In this document: in pieces, positions 50,998 through 60,492 of the stretch
How positions within the stretch are numbered: the first letter of the stretch is position 1
Layout: each line of letters opens with the position of its first letter
NCBI RefSeq assembly: GCF_000375425.1
Contig: NZ_AQXG01000003.1
Span: 186,001 to 250,000, forward strand
Direction: 5' to 3'
Source of the DNA: Gracilimonas tropica DSM 19535
GTDB taxonomy: Bacteria; Bacteroidota; Rhodothermia; Balneolales; Balneolaceae
DNA length: 64,000 bases
Notes under the pieces: generated by a model
Told to the model about the DNA's origin: nothing
Database searches by the model: none
Seen by the model: the letters and a program-made list of their open reading frames with translations, nothing else
Program-made: the position numbers and the translations under genes

Positions 50998-52395
50998 TTA
51001 GTTTTGAGCTTGTGCTGATTGTTCGCCAAATAAGATGAATGCATCTTGCAAACACGTATTTTCTTCCCGGTTATCCACAATACGTCGGAAATTTGCACCA
51101 TCTTCGAATTCGGTACCCGGATTGATATGGATTCTCATGTCATCAGGGTCGTTTTCCAAATCGAAATATTTGGTTCCATCAACAAAAGTCATTTCGGCTT
51201 TGCTGTAAATATCGAACGGATGTCCGCTCCATATCACAACGTCACCGTCTTTTCCTTCTTCAATGCTTCCAACACGGTCATCTATACCCAATTGAATAGC
51301 CGGATGTAAAGTGATCATCTTTAGAGCATCATTCACTGAGGTATTGCCATAACGCACCACTTTAGCTGCTTCATGGTTCAATGTTCTAAGTAACTGATCA
51401 TTATCACTATTGATTGAGTTGATCACACCATTGGCATTCAGGATCGAAGCGTTATAGGCTGTTGAATAATACACCTCAAATTTATAAGCCCACCAGTCGG
51501 AGAAAACCGAAGTATGAGCACCATTTTTAGCCAATTCGGGTGCTACTTTAAAAGCTTCATTGGCATGCTGAAAGGTATAATTCTTGATCCCATAATCATT
51601 AAAAACACGCATCAGCATAAGTATTTCATCCGCGCGGTATGAATGACAATGAACAAGGATATCCCCTTCTATAATATCATTCAACACTTCATAGCGAAGA
51701 TTTTTAGCAACCGGCACCGGCGGTGTACCTTTTCCGCGACGATCGTAAAGGGATTGAGCCTCAAAATAAGCTTCACGTTTACGCTTATAGTCGAGAGCTT
51801 CGTCAAAGTGATTTCGGATCACTTGCTCTACTCCCATCCGGGTTCTTGGCTGTACTCCATTTCCCTGTCCATGCACTCTTGTTGGGTTTTCACCTAAAGC
51901 AAACTTTATGGTTCTTGGAGCGTTTTCAAACTTCATTCCTTCCTGAGAAGCTCCATAGCGTAACTTCAATGTTTCTCCCTGTCCGCCAATTACATTAGCA
52001 GAACCGTGCATAAGATGAATGGTAGTTGCTCCGCCTGCTAATGCATGATAGATACCTACTTCATTGGGATCAACGGATTCTTCCATGGTTACCTCTGCGG
52101 TTACCACATTACGAGCTTCATTGATATCTACACCATTAAGGTGAGAATGAGCATCAATGATGCCGGGCATCACATATTTTCCCGTGGCGTCAACTGTTTC
52201 TACTCCACGCGGAGCACGCAGGTCTTTACCGATCTCGGTTATTTTCCCATCACGGATCAAAACGTCCGTTTCTTCAAGATCACCGTTTGTGATCGTAATA
52301 ACTGTCGCATTTTGGATAAGTACAGAGCCTTTTTCCTGGGCTTTAGCTGTGAATCCAAAGGCAACAAGAGCAATTAAAGTGATTAATTTCTTCAT
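50998..52395 (-). CDS. Secreted metal-dependent amidohydrolase (middle of three)
   Basis: A 465-residue enzyme; signal peptide MKKLITLIALVAFGFTAKAQ supports the ATG at 52395 over the longer frame. The metal ligands are intact: MPGIIDAHSHLNG (HxH), ILVHCHSYRADE, FQHANEAFK and SINSDND (late Asp). The C-terminus has ALKMITLHPAIQLGIDDRVG. It is in the imidazolonepropionase/dihydroorotase-like group; the substrate is unknown. It starts 1 nt after the stop of the first gene, so the three are one operon. It is the only member of the trio with an active-site ligand set. Confidence 0.92.
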   Translation of the reverse strand: MKKLITLIALVAFGFTAKAQEKGSVLIQNATVITITNGDLEETDVLIRDGKITEIGKDLRAPRGVETVDATGKYVMPGIIDAHSHLNGVDINEARNVVTAEVTMEESVDPNEVGIYHALAGGATTIHLMHGSANVIGGQGETLKLRYGASQEGMKFENAPRTIKFALGENPTRVHGQGNGVQPRTRMGVEQVIRNHFDEALDYKRKREAYFEAQSLYDRRGKGTPPVPVAKNLRYEVLNDIIEGDILVHCHSYRADEILMLMRVFNDYGIKNYTFQHANEAFKVAPELAKNGAHTSVFSDWWAYKFEVYYSTAYNASILNANGVINSINSDNDQLLRTLNHEAAKVVRYGNTSVNDALKMITLHPAIQLGIDDRVGSIEEGKDGDVVIWSGHPFDIYSKAEMTFVDGTKYFDLENDPDDMRIHINPGTEFEDGANFRRIVDNREENTCLQDAFILFGEQSAQAQN

Positions 52396-52396
52396 T

Positions 52397-53752
52397 TTAG
52401 TTTCCCTCAAATTCATAAATAGTTCCGTTTGAAATAGCATGCAGTACTTTGGCTTTTTCTTCCGCCATAGGTTTACTGAAAACCGAAAAGCTGGCATTTT
52501 TTCCCTTCTCAAGGGCACCATGCGTTTGGCTGATTCCAAGGATCGAAGCCGTATTTGAGGTCATCAGTTTTACTAATTCATTTTCAGTTAGTCCGCCTTC
52601 ATCCAGCAGAATTTCCATTTTTTCAGACAACTCTTTGAGATCCAAACCAGCGGAAGCATAACCGACTGAAACACCGGCATCCAACAGTTTTTTAATATTG
52701 GTGACTTCTGCTTTCCAGGCTTCCAATTGTTTCTGACGATAGGCTTGTTCTTCATCGGAAATCTCCTCGACTTTAGCTTTTTCTTCCTTCTCTTTATCCG
52801 ATTCTTCTGCCTCTTTTTGCTTCTTATACCACTTTGGCATATCCGTAAAATCGATACCGGCCAAAACAGGGATGTTGCGTTTTTTCAATTCATCCGCCTT
52901 GGCATATGCTTCTTTTCCTGAAATAATGACTGCATCAAAACCAAATTCATCCTGCAGTTTGAATAATCGTTCAATGTGCTCTTTTTGATCAACTTCGAAA
53001 TACAAAGGCGTTTCCTGATTTACCAATGGAAAGAGTGCCTCAAGTACCTGATCCCTTTCAGGGGCAGGCATTTCGGGGTTTTGAGCAAAATATTTCATGT
53101 GCTGTTGTAAGGCTTCCGCATCAAACATCACTTGCCGGAATTGAGCCATTACACCCATCAGGGTTGATGGATATGCTCCACTTCCCCAGCCTCCGGGTGC
53201 TTCATCAAACGAGCCTGCAAGAGCTAATTTTTCTTTCAGTAAAGCTACATCTTCGGATGAAGAAGCAAGATAAAAAGCCTCCACTTGCCCGGGTAGCATG
53301 TACCCATTGGGATATAAAGCCGCTGTGGTGAAACCTGCCTTCATTGCCGATTCAAAAGCTTTGTCATCTTTTAAGAGTTCAGAAGGCCGGCGTTCGGGTT
53401 GAATTCCTGCGCGGTCGTAAGGCGGATTGCCGGGATTATCTAATTTTGGCAAATCCTGTGACTTGGGCAGATCCGGGCTGCCCCAAATTGCAAGTCCATC
53501 TATGAAGCCCGGATACACGTGAAGACTATCGCCTCCGTCTATCTCATAAGCATCAAATGGTATTGTTACATTGGAGCCAATAGATTCAATGACCCCATTT
53601 CGCCAAACAATGGTGGCAGATTCAGTAGTCGATCCATCAGCTTGATGAATGGTAACATTAGTAAGTGCATGTGCAGGAGTAGTTTGAGCTTGTAAGCCAA
53701 GCGACCATAATCCCACAAAAAGCAGCACTAAGAATGGTATATATTTTCTCAT
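52397..53752 (-). CDS. Secreted amidohydrolase-family protein lacking HxH metal ligands (first of three)
   Basis: A 451-residue protein with a signal peptide (about 1-22). The fold markers TNVTIHQADGSTTESATIVW, VYPGFIDGL and a C-terminal NELVKLMTSNTASILGISQT are present, but the first motif reads PGFIDGLAIWG with no His pair and no other metal ligands are visible. A charged coiled-coil insertion lies in the middle (EAEESDKEKEEKAKVEEISD). It is probably non-catalytic and may support the active middle subunit. It is the first gene of the three-gene operon. Confidence 0.87.
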   Translation of the reverse strand: MRKYIPFLVLLFVGLWSLGLQAQTTPAHALTNVTIHQADGSTTESATIVWRNGVIESIGSNVTIPFDAYEIDGGDSLHVYPGFIDGLAIWGSPDLPKSQDLPKLDNPGNPPYDRAGIQPERRPSELLKDDKAFESAMKAGFTTAALYPNGYMLPGQVEAFYLASSSEDVALLKEKLALAGSFDEAPGGWGSGAYPSTLMGVMAQFRQVMFDAEALQQHMKYFAQNPEMPAPERDQVLEALFPLVNQETPLYFEVDQKEHIERLFKLQDEFGFDAVIISGKEAYAKADELKKRNIPVLAGIDFTDMPKWYKKQKEAEESDKEKEEKAKVEEISDEEQAYRQKQLEAWKAEVTNIKKLLDAGVSVGYASAGLDLKELSEKMEILLDEGGLTENELVKLMTSNTASILGISQTHGALEKGKNASFSVFSKPMAEEKAKVLHAISNGTIYEFEGN

Positions 53753-53939
53753 AGTACCTGTTCTGGTTAGAGTTTTAAGCTGTCGAAATAACTGTATTAA
53801 TTAACTATTAATAAAGAATGACGAATCTAAATTTTGTAAATATTATCCTATACCCCTCAATGCATCACCGGAGATGGTTTTATATTAAAATTTCAGAAAA
53901 GGACTCAGGAAAATGAATATATATAGAAAAGGCCGTGCC

Positions 53940-54479
53940 CTATTTTACAAAATCTCCGAAAGCTGCTGATCCTAAAAAGACGGTTTTGTAAGAAGTTTTA
54001 TTTCCAAAACCGTTTGACATCATATCCCGAAAATCTTTTTTGGAAATTTGAGCTTCTGAATATCCCAGGAAATATCCTCCTTTTTCCACGGCAACGCCAT
54101 TGACTTTAGTGCTCGTTTCTTGCGCAAGTACATGAGCATTTCTTAGGGTGATCAGGAAATCATTTTCGGTTACGGAGGTTTCTCCTGCTTCTTCAAGTTC
54201 AAGGCGAATGTCTTCCATGTGTTCTGCGAGTGAAGTTTCCAAAACGGATTTAGCCTGAAGTGTTGCATTTGCAACAGCAATAACGGAGTCAGTAGATACC
54301 GCCTGTGCGTATCCATAAAATGAAAGGGAATCGGAGCGAAAATCTGAGGCTCTAAACCAGCCCGGAGTACCCGAATCGGAAGCTGATTCGGTAGAAGATG
54401 TACTTTCTGTAGCAGAACAGGCTGAAAATAATACCATTATAACGACACAATATAATAGGGCTTTAAGGGAATGATGCAT
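53940..54479 (-). CDS. LPP20-like lipoprotein
   Basis: A lipoprotein of 179 residues with signal and lipobox (VLFSAC, about Cys21). After a Ser/Thr linker comes GWFRASDF and a domain resembling LPP20 (Helicobacter lipoprotein) proteins: FYGYAQAVSTDSVIAVANAT, then KSVLETSLAEHMEDI and KVNGVAVEKGGYFLGYSEAQ. The start is ATG at 54479, sharing one base with the HtrA-like stop (TGATG); the in-frame TTG just before is less likely. Function unknown. Confidence 0.68.
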   Translation of the reverse strand: MHHSLKALLYCVVIMVLFSACSATESTSSTESASDSGTPGWFRASDFRSDSLSFYGYAQAVSTDSVIAVANATLQAKSVLETSLAEHMEDIRLELEEAGETSVTENDFLITLRNAHVLAQETSTKVNGVAVEKGGYFLGYSEAQISKKDFRDMMSNGFGNKTSYKTVFLGSAAFGDFVK

Positions 54480-56014
54480 CAATTTCTTTTTAACTCGATA
54501 AATCCTTTTACGTTTTCCTCATTTCTGATCTCAAGAACTACCGATCCATTATCATTTAGATTTCGGCGCATAAGTTCTTCTAATCTTGACAGATCTTCAA
54601 CCTTTTCTTCTCCAATTTTTATGATCTGTTGATCTTCCCTTAATCCCCTGTTCCAGGCCTCTGTATATTTGTACACGCGATCAACATAGATATCATAAGT
54701 ATCGGCATCTTCGGGCTTAGCAATTCCCATAACCCTGAAGCCAAGATCAAATTCACGATACATAACTCCTTCTCTATCTTCCGGAATCTCTTGCATTTCC
54801 AATGACTCCTCGCTTGCTGCTACTTCAGGAATCTCCCTTGGCTCCAGCATTTTCAGAGTCACATTTTTTTGCAACTCCCTTCCATTGCGCAATATTTTCA
54901 ACTCCACTATTTCACCGGGACTCAGAACAGCAACTTGCTGCTGTAATTCATTGGCTTCGTTTACATTAACTCCATTTACCTGAAGAACCACATCGCCCGT
55001 TTCCACGCCTGCTTCCGAGGCTGCTCCTTCCGGCGAAACCGACATGATCTCCACACCTCGTACCGTCTCCATTCCTTTTTCAATTGCGCGATTGTAATCC
55101 ACGCCCGCTATGCTTACGCCCAACAGCGCTCTTCGAACTTCACCGTATTCAATCAAATCGCGAGCTACTTTGATCGCCAGGTTGCTGGGTACTGCGAATC
55201 CGTATCCCTGATATGAACCGGACTGTGATGCTATGGCAGTGTTGATGCCAATCAATTGTCCGCTGGTATTCACCAATGCTCCTCCACTGTTTCCTTTGTT
55301 GATAGCAGCATCGGTTTGTATGAAACTTTCGATACGCATTTGGTCGTCAATGATCTGAACATCCCTGCTCAATGCACTCACAATGCCTGCAGTTACCGTT
55401 GAGCGAAGCCGAAATGGATTCCCGATCGCAAGTACCCATTCACCAACATCTATACTCTCTGAATCACCAACCGTCACATACGGCAAGTCACTTCCGTTGA
55501 TCTTAATAACAGCAAGGTCTGTACTTGGATCATATCCTACTACTTTGGCCTGATATTCTCTTTTATCATTTAGCACAACGCGGAGCCCTTTCTCCACCGC
55601 TCCCTCAATAACATGATAATTGGTGAGTATATATCCGTCTTTTGTGATCAATACTCCCGAACCTACCGTTCTTGCTCTTCTTGGTATGATGCGATCCCAA
55701 ATACTTTCCTCATTTTCTTCAAACTCATGATATTCGTCATTTGGCATCGTTCCTTCGATCGGTACAATAGTTTCGATGTACACAACCGTGGGAGTTACTT
55801 CTTCGGCTACTTTTCTGAATAGGAAACGAGCGTCCGCTCTTTCAAGATCTTCATCTGAAATGAAAGGTTGCTCACTACGGGTGATCTCCGTGGTTCTTAC
55901 TTCGGCAAGGGGAGCCAGTTCTTCGTTGATAGTATACAACGCAATAAGCGTTCCGGCGGTAATACCGATCATAAAAAGAAGAACGGCCGTTAAAATTAGA
56001 TCTTTGCGTCTCAT
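54479..56014 (-). CDS. HtrA/DegP-like serine protease with two PDZ domains
   Basis: A periplasmic, membrane-anchored protease (N-terminal helix about 8-28). The trypsin-like domain has the catalytic triad His (ILTNYHVIEG), Asp (DPSTDLAVIK) and Ser (AAINKGNSGGALVN), with the family loop QGYGFAVPSNL. PDZ1 is about 290-390 (GVEIMSVSPEGAASEAGVET then GDVVLQVNGVNV) and a second PDZ about 430-505. It degrades or refolds envelope proteins. It overlaps recO by 4 nt (ATGA) and the lipoprotein by 1 nt, so the recO-htrA-lipoprotein block is an operon. Confidence 0.94.
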   Translation of the reverse strand: MRRKDLILTAVLLFMIGITAGTLIALYTINEELAPLAEVRTTEITRSEQPFISDEDLERADARFLFRKVAEEVTPTVVYIETIVPIEGTMPNDEYHEFEENEESIWDRIIPRRARTVGSGVLITKDGYILTNYHVIEGAVEKGLRVVLNDKREYQAKVVGYDPSTDLAVIKINGSDLPYVTVGDSESIDVGEWVLAIGNPFRLRSTVTAGIVSALSRDVQIIDDQMRIESFIQTDAAINKGNSGGALVNTSGQLIGINTAIASQSGSYQGYGFAVPSNLAIKVARDLIEYGEVRRALLGVSIAGVDYNRAIEKGMETVRGVEIMSVSPEGAASEAGVETGDVVLQVNGVNVNEANELQQQVAVLSPGEIVELKILRNGRELQKNVTLKMLEPREIPEVAASEESLEMQEIPEDREGVMYREFDLGFRVMGIAKPEDADTYDIYVDRVYKYTEAWNRGLREDQQIIKIGEEKVEDLSRLEELMRRNLNDNGSVVLEIRNEENVKGFIELKRN

Positions 56015-56751
56015 GAGTTCACCTGTAACATCTGTTCAAAAATTGCATCCGATTTGCGCTCTTTATAACCATCAATATGATATTTAAAGTATACATCTAA
56101 ATGATGAACAAGTTGCTTGAGTTCACCATTCTCTAACATAATTCCAAAAATAGATGAACTTTTGGAATGTAACGCTAACGAAATAAACCGGGTTTGATTC
56201 TCTGATAATTTATAAGACATCTCATCTTCAGATCGATCTGAAATATTTCCACTTGTGATGTTCAGATACGCATACGTTGTTTCTTGCTGATGGGTATCAA
56301 TCAAACCAATTCCTGTTATTTCTGCCAAACGAATTTGTGCATAAGGAAATATCTGTGGATGTACCTCCTCAGCTTCACCCAGCCACTGAATAAATTTTTC
56401 CGCAAATACAAAAACGGGGGTGTTTACTTCGTGCTCATGAACTAATTGCCCCAGCAATTCAAGCACAGAATATAAAATGGCGGCCCGGTCAAAATGTTTT
56501 CGAAAAATATCAGCTGAATATGCGGTTGAGGCTTCTGTCAGGGTTTGAACACCTCGCGTTTGTTTGTAATAATAGACCGCATCCAGAATGGATCCCACCT
56601 GCAAAATGCCTGAAAGTTTATTTTTTGGGCGCTTAGCCCCTTTCGCGATCAAAGCGATCTTACCATGTTCTTCGGATAATACCGTTAAGATAAAACTCGA
56701 GTCCTGATAGTCGATCATTCTTAGTATGATAACACGGGTATGAGTGATCAT
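56011..56751 (-). CDS. recO: DNA repair protein RecO
   Basis: A 246-residue protein of the RecFOR pathway that loads RecA on gapped DNA. The N-terminal OB domain starts TRVIILRMIDYQDSSFILTV and has EEHGKIALIAKGAKRPKNKL then GILQVGSILDAVYYYK; the C-terminal helical domain has AAILYSVLELLGQLVHE and YAQIRLAEITGIGLI. There are no zinc-binding cysteines, as in many Bacteroidota RecO. The stop overlaps the htrA ATG by 4 nt, and the 56776 membrane gene ends 24 nt upstream. Confidence 0.92.
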   Translation of the reverse strand: MITHTRVIILRMIDYQDSSFILTVLSEEHGKIALIAKGAKRPKNKLSGILQVGSILDAVYYYKQTRGVQTLTEASTAYSADIFRKHFDRAAILYSVLELLGQLVHEHEVNTPVFVFAEKFIQWLGEAEEVHPQIFPYAQIRLAEITGIGLIDTHQQETTYAYLNITSGNISDRSEDEMSYKLSENQTRFISLALHSKSSSIFGIMLENGELKQLVHHLDVYFKYHIDGYKERKSDAIFEQMLQVNS

Positions 56752-56775
56752 GCTGTTACTGCCTGCTCTTTCTTA

Positions 56776-57282
56776 TCATTCACTTTCTGTTTCCGTTTCA
56801 AGGAATTCGATTCGAAAACTGAAATAGAGATCCAGCATTTCTTCCATCTCATTATATAATTCATATAGTTCCTGAAGTTCGTCTTCTTCCGTCTTAATGA
56901 TCTCTATGTACTCATTTGTGGTTTTTATATCAAGACTAAACCACTCTTTTTGTTTCATTCCTCTGCTAAACAAAGCCTGTCCGCTATGATGATTGGAGAG
57001 CAGTATTTCTTCCACTTCTCCGAATCCGATCGTCCTCATCCTGATCCTGAAATACCTGAAAAAGCGATAGTATTTTGTAACGGTATATTCATCGCGATCG
57101 AAAAGGAATTCATGGCGGGAGAAAATTTTCAGCAGCACTGCCAATGCGAATATCAGGAAAAACAGAGCGAACACGAATCCTAAAACAAAGCTGAAGAAGA
57201 ACAATATAAAATCAATGAGCGTGAAGCTGGCTTCCACGCCAAGAAAAATTAAATCTCGCTGTTTATGTAGATCGTAGTTCAA
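56776..57282 (-). CDS. Membrane protein of unknown function
   Basis: A 168-residue protein with two hydrophobic segments (about 18-48: TLIDFILFFFSFVLGFVFAL) followed by a basic patch (YYRFFRYFRIRMR) and an acidic C-terminal coiled-coil (EIIKTEEDELQELYELYNEM). No motif is recognised. The best start is TTG at 57282; a GTG 45 nt downstream would shorten it. It lies between the carboxylase terminator and recO on the same strand. Confidence 0.65.
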   Translation of the reverse strand: MNYDLHKQRDLIFLGVEASFTLIDFILFFFSFVLGFVFALFFLIFALAVLLKIFSRHEFLFDRDEYTVTKYYRFFRYFRIRMRTIGFGEVEEILLSNHHSGQALFSRGMKQKEWFSLDIKTTNEYIEIIKTEEDELQELYELYNEMEEMLDLYFSFRIEFLETETESE

Positions 57283-57305
57283 AGAATGGTTCTGAAGGTT
57301 TCATA

Positions 57306-57333
57306 CAAAAAAGGACGCATGTTGCATGCGCCC
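57306..57333 (-). terminator. Intrinsic terminator after the acyl-CoA carboxylase gene
   Basis: CGCATG and CATGCG pair (loop TTG), extended by two G-C pairs past one mismatch, with an A-run on the plus strand that gives a T-tract on the minus strand. It lies 32 nt after the carboxylase stop codon. Confidence 0.82.
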
Positions 57334-57364
57334 TCGCAGTATAACAAATATGTTGGATTTTAGT

Positions 57365-58996
57365 CTAAGTTTGGATCACACCGGTTTTAAATTCCGGGAT
57401 TTCCGGATTCAGGTTGGCGCAATCTATGGCTTTTGATATTCGCTCGCGAGTTTCCAAAGGATTGATGATCCCATCTACCCAAAGCCGGGAAGCAGCATAT
57501 CGCACATCCGTTTGTTTGTCATAACGATCACTGATCTTCTTCATGATCTTCTCTTGCTCTTCATCACTCACTTTTTTGCCTTTTTTCTTCATCGCTGCAA
57601 CCTGAATTTGCATGAGCGTTTTTGAAGCTGAAGCTCCGCTCATTACCGCAATTTTAGCGGTAGGCCAGGCATACATAAACCGAGGATCATACGCACGGCC
57701 ACACATGGCATAATTTCCCGCTCCGTAGCTGTTTCCAACAACGATCGTGATCTTGGGGACGGTGCTGTTGCTCATGGCATTCACCATTTTGGCTCCGTCC
57801 TTAATAATACCGCCGTGTTCACTTCGCTTCCCGATCATAAACCCGGTTACATCCTGGAAAAAGATGAGTGGAATTTTTTTCTGATTGCAATTCATGATAA
57901 AGCGAGCGGCTTTATCAGCACTATCGGAGTAAATCACCCCGCCAATTTGCATTTCGCCCTGCTTGGTTCGTTTTACCGTTCGCTGATTAGCTACTATACC
58001 AACACTCCATCCATCGATGCGCGCAAAACCGGTGATCAGCGATTGACCGTACCCTTTTTTGAATTCCGTAAAACTGTCTTCATCAACAATACAATCCAGA
58101 ATTTCATGCATATTGTAAGGGCTTGTTCGTGCTTCCGGCAGTATTTCAAATATGTCACTTGCCGGACGTTTGGGCTCCTTACTTTCCTTTCTGTTAAAAC
58201 CGGCTGTTTCAAATGGCCCGAATTTATCGACCAAGTCGCGAATGGTTTCGAGCGCTTCAGTATCATCTTCCATTTTATAGTCAGTGACACCGGAGATTTC
58301 GGTGTGGGTGGTAGCTCCACCAAGCGTTTCGTTATCAACATCTTCACCAATGGCTGCTTTTACAAGATAACTTCCTGCCAGAAAAACGCTGCCGGTGCCA
58401 TCTACGATCAATGCTTCGTCACTCATAATGGGCAGGTAAGCTCCACCGGCTACACAACTGCCCATTATAGCGGCAATCTGGGGAATACCTTTGGCTGAGA
58501 TCACTGCATTATTCCTGAACATCCGTCCAAAATGATCTTTATCAGGAAAGATCTCATCCTGCATCGGTAAATAAACACCGGCTGAATCTACCAGGTAGAT
58601 CAAAGGTGTATGATTCTCAATGGCAATTTCCTGGGCCCGCAAGTTCTTCTTTGCTGTAATAGGAAACCATGCCCCTGCTTTAACGGTTGCATCGTTGGCA
58701 ACGATCATACACTTTCGTCCACTTACTTCACCCACGCCGGTGATCACTCCTCCCGAAGGACATCCGCCTTGTTCTTCATACATTTCATAGCCGGCCCATA
58801 AACCCAGTTCATGGAATTTGGAATCTTTATCGATCAATTTGTGTATTCGTTCTCGGGCTGTCAGTTTACCTTTGCCATGTTCTTTATCAATTCGTTTCTG
58901 ACCGCCTCCTTTTTTTATTTCGTCCTCTGTTTTACCAAATTCCTCAATAATATTATGTAACCAGTTTTTGGTAGCGCTTCCAGATTTATTGCTCAT
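57365..58996 (-). CDS. Acyl-CoA carboxylase beta (carboxyltransferase) subunit, methylcrotonyl-CoA carboxylase-like
   Basis: A 544-residue biotin-dependent carboxyltransferase. LTARERIHKLIDKDSKFHEL, PLIYLVDSAGVYLPMQDEIF then PDKDHFGRMFRN, MGSCVAGGAYLPIMSDEALI and LGGATTHTEISGVTDYK match methylcrotonyl-CoA carboxylase beta best; the C-terminus has GNSYGAGNYAMCGRAYDPRF. The biotin carboxylase/BCCP subunit is not in the window. I chose the ATG at 58996; the longer frame reads through the divergent promoter with the GWxTD gene. The likely pathway is leucine degradation. Confidence 0.9.
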   Translation of the reverse strand: MSNKSGSATKNWLHNIIEEFGKTEDEIKKGGGQKRIDKEHGKGKLTARERIHKLIDKDSKFHELGLWAGYEMYEEQGGCPSGGVITGVGEVSGRKCMIVANDATVKAGAWFPITAKKNLRAQEIAIENHTPLIYLVDSAGVYLPMQDEIFPDKDHFGRMFRNNAVISAKGIPQIAAIMGSCVAGGAYLPIMSDEALIVDGTGSVFLAGSYLVKAAIGEDVDNETLGGATTHTEISGVTDYKMEDDTEALETIRDLVDKFGPFETAGFNRKESKEPKRPASDIFEILPEARTSPYNMHEILDCIVDEDSFTEFKKGYGQSLITGFARIDGWSVGIVANQRTVKRTKQGEMQIGGVIYSDSADKAARFIMNCNQKKIPLIFFQDVTGFMIGKRSEHGGIIKDGAKMVNAMSNSTVPKITIVVGNSYGAGNYAMCGRAYDPRFMYAWPTAKIAVMSGASASKTLMQIQVAAMKKKGKKVSDEEQEKIMKKISDRYDKQTDVRYAASRLWVDGIINPLETRERISKAIDCANLNPEIPEFKTGVIQT

Positions 58997-59109
58997 GTTA
59001 TACAATCTTTTAGTTCTTATAATGTTGATTCCAAAGCTGCGTTGAAAATAGGGATTATATTTTATCATTAAACCCCGATATTGGTCATAATCATTCAAAA
59101 TTTAGTTTT

Positions 59110-60486
59110 ATGAGAAAACACATCTTAGTCCTTCTGCTATTTTTTGGTGTATCAGGTAGTTTGTTGGCGCAAAGAGTCAGCTATCCCCAATTGGTGTACC
59201 GAAGCCAAGCCCCTCAGATTTTTGTTGATGAACTTATTTTACCCGGTGAAGAAGGAAAAACAACATTGGCTTTTCTGTTTCGGTTCAACAATGATTTTAT
59301 TCCCTTCAAAAAAATTACGCTGAATAGCGATCTTGATGCCCCTGCTGAAGCCGAGTTCTATTCCACCATAAGATTGAACGCTGAGGTATTTGAGGGTGAA
59401 TTAAAGCGTCGCAGAGAACCTTCTGCAAATTCAATTTCAAGAGATTTTTGGTCAGATACCTTGTTTGTTAATTCCTTTGAGGAGACAAAGTCCAAAGATC
59501 AATTTGCAGCTGGTTACCTTGAAACCCGATTAAATCCCGGCACATATAATTTCATTCTTCAGCTTTCAATGATGCAGGAAGTAAATGAACGAAACACCCA
59601 AAGAAGGGAGATCACCGTTCCGGACCTTAACTCTGACCATTCAGGTGAAGTGTACCTGTTAAAAAGTGTGAGTGATAAGAATGGGCAAAAACAATTGGAA
59701 TTGATGAATATGGAAGATAATGTGCCCTACGGTGAGGATTTTTATGTCGCAGTTCGCATCCCTGATTATGAGTCTTCCGCTGACTACACCCTACAACTCA
59801 ACCGGGCGAATATTTCTCGTAACGATACTACGGCCAGAAACCAGGTACTGGAATTAGATATTGAAGATAGTGAGGTGTTTAGCAATGCAACGCTAAAGCT
59901 CCAAAATGTTCATCATCCTATGTTGATGCTCGAGCAAGGAGAGTTTGACCATACTTACTTGATCAAGATGATTCCGGCCAGTTCGCTTGAAAATGCAGCC
60001 TATTTGTTGAGTCTGAAAAAAAGTGGACAGGAAAAACCTGTTGCCCGTTCATTCTTTCAATCATACTGGGCGGATATGCCGGCCAGTTTGTATAACCTGG
60101 ATATTGCTATTCGCCATTTGAAATTTATTCTGCCTGAAAAGGAAGTGGATCGCATCAACAAGGGCAACGATCGCGAGCGGGAACAGAAATTCCGGGAGTT
60201 TTGGGAGCAACGAGATCCCACTCCAAACACTGTTTTCAATGAATTAATGGCTGAATATTATCGCCGCATTGATTACGCTTTCAATGAATTTGGTTCCCAG
60301 GAAAACCCAATGGGACATGAAAGTGATCAAGGTGAGGTGTATATCAAATTCGGGCCTCCAAAAAACAAAGAACGCAGGTTTCCTGAACGCGGAAAAACTC
60401 TTGAGATTTGGGAATATCCTGACCGGACTTTCATTTTTGAAGCTTCATCCGGATTTGGAGATTTCAAATTGGTTGGTACGAAATAA
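59110..60486 (+). CDS. GWxTD-type secreted protein with variant motif
   Basis: Signal peptide (about 1-20, ending LLAQ), a beta-rich domain of unknown type, then the C-terminal GWxTD-type domain at about 360-455: KFREFWEQRDPTPNTVFNEL, YYRRIDYAFNEFG, then the diagnostic turn GHESDQGEVYIKFGPP, where GWxTD family members have G-W-x-T-D. The following EIWEYPDRTFIFE segment is standard. The role of GWxTD proteins is not known. It diverges from the carboxylase gene (113 nt) and is followed by pdxA after 6 nt. Confidence 0.82.
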   Translation: MRKHILVLLLFFGVSGSLLAQRVSYPQLVYRSQAPQIFVDELILPGEEGKTTLAFLFRFNNDFIPFKKITLNSDLDAPAEAEFYSTIRLNAEVFEGELKRRREPSANSISRDFWSDTLFVNSFEETKSKDQFAAGYLETRLNPGTYNFILQLSMMQEVNERNTQRREITVPDLNSDHSGEVYLLKSVSDKNGQKQLELMNMEDNVPYGEDFYVAVRIPDYESSADYTLQLNRANISRNDTTARNQVLELDIEDSEVFSNATLKLQNVHHPMLMLEQGEFDHTYLIKMIPASSLENAAYLLSLKKSGQEKPVARSFFQSYWADMPASLYNLDIAIRHLKFILPEKEVDRINKGNDREREQKFREFWEQRDPTPNTVFNELMAEYYRRIDYAFNEFGSQENPMGHESDQGEVYIKFGPPKNKERRFPERGKTLEIWEYPDRTFIFEASSGFGDFKLVGTK

Positions 60487-60492
60487 GAGATT

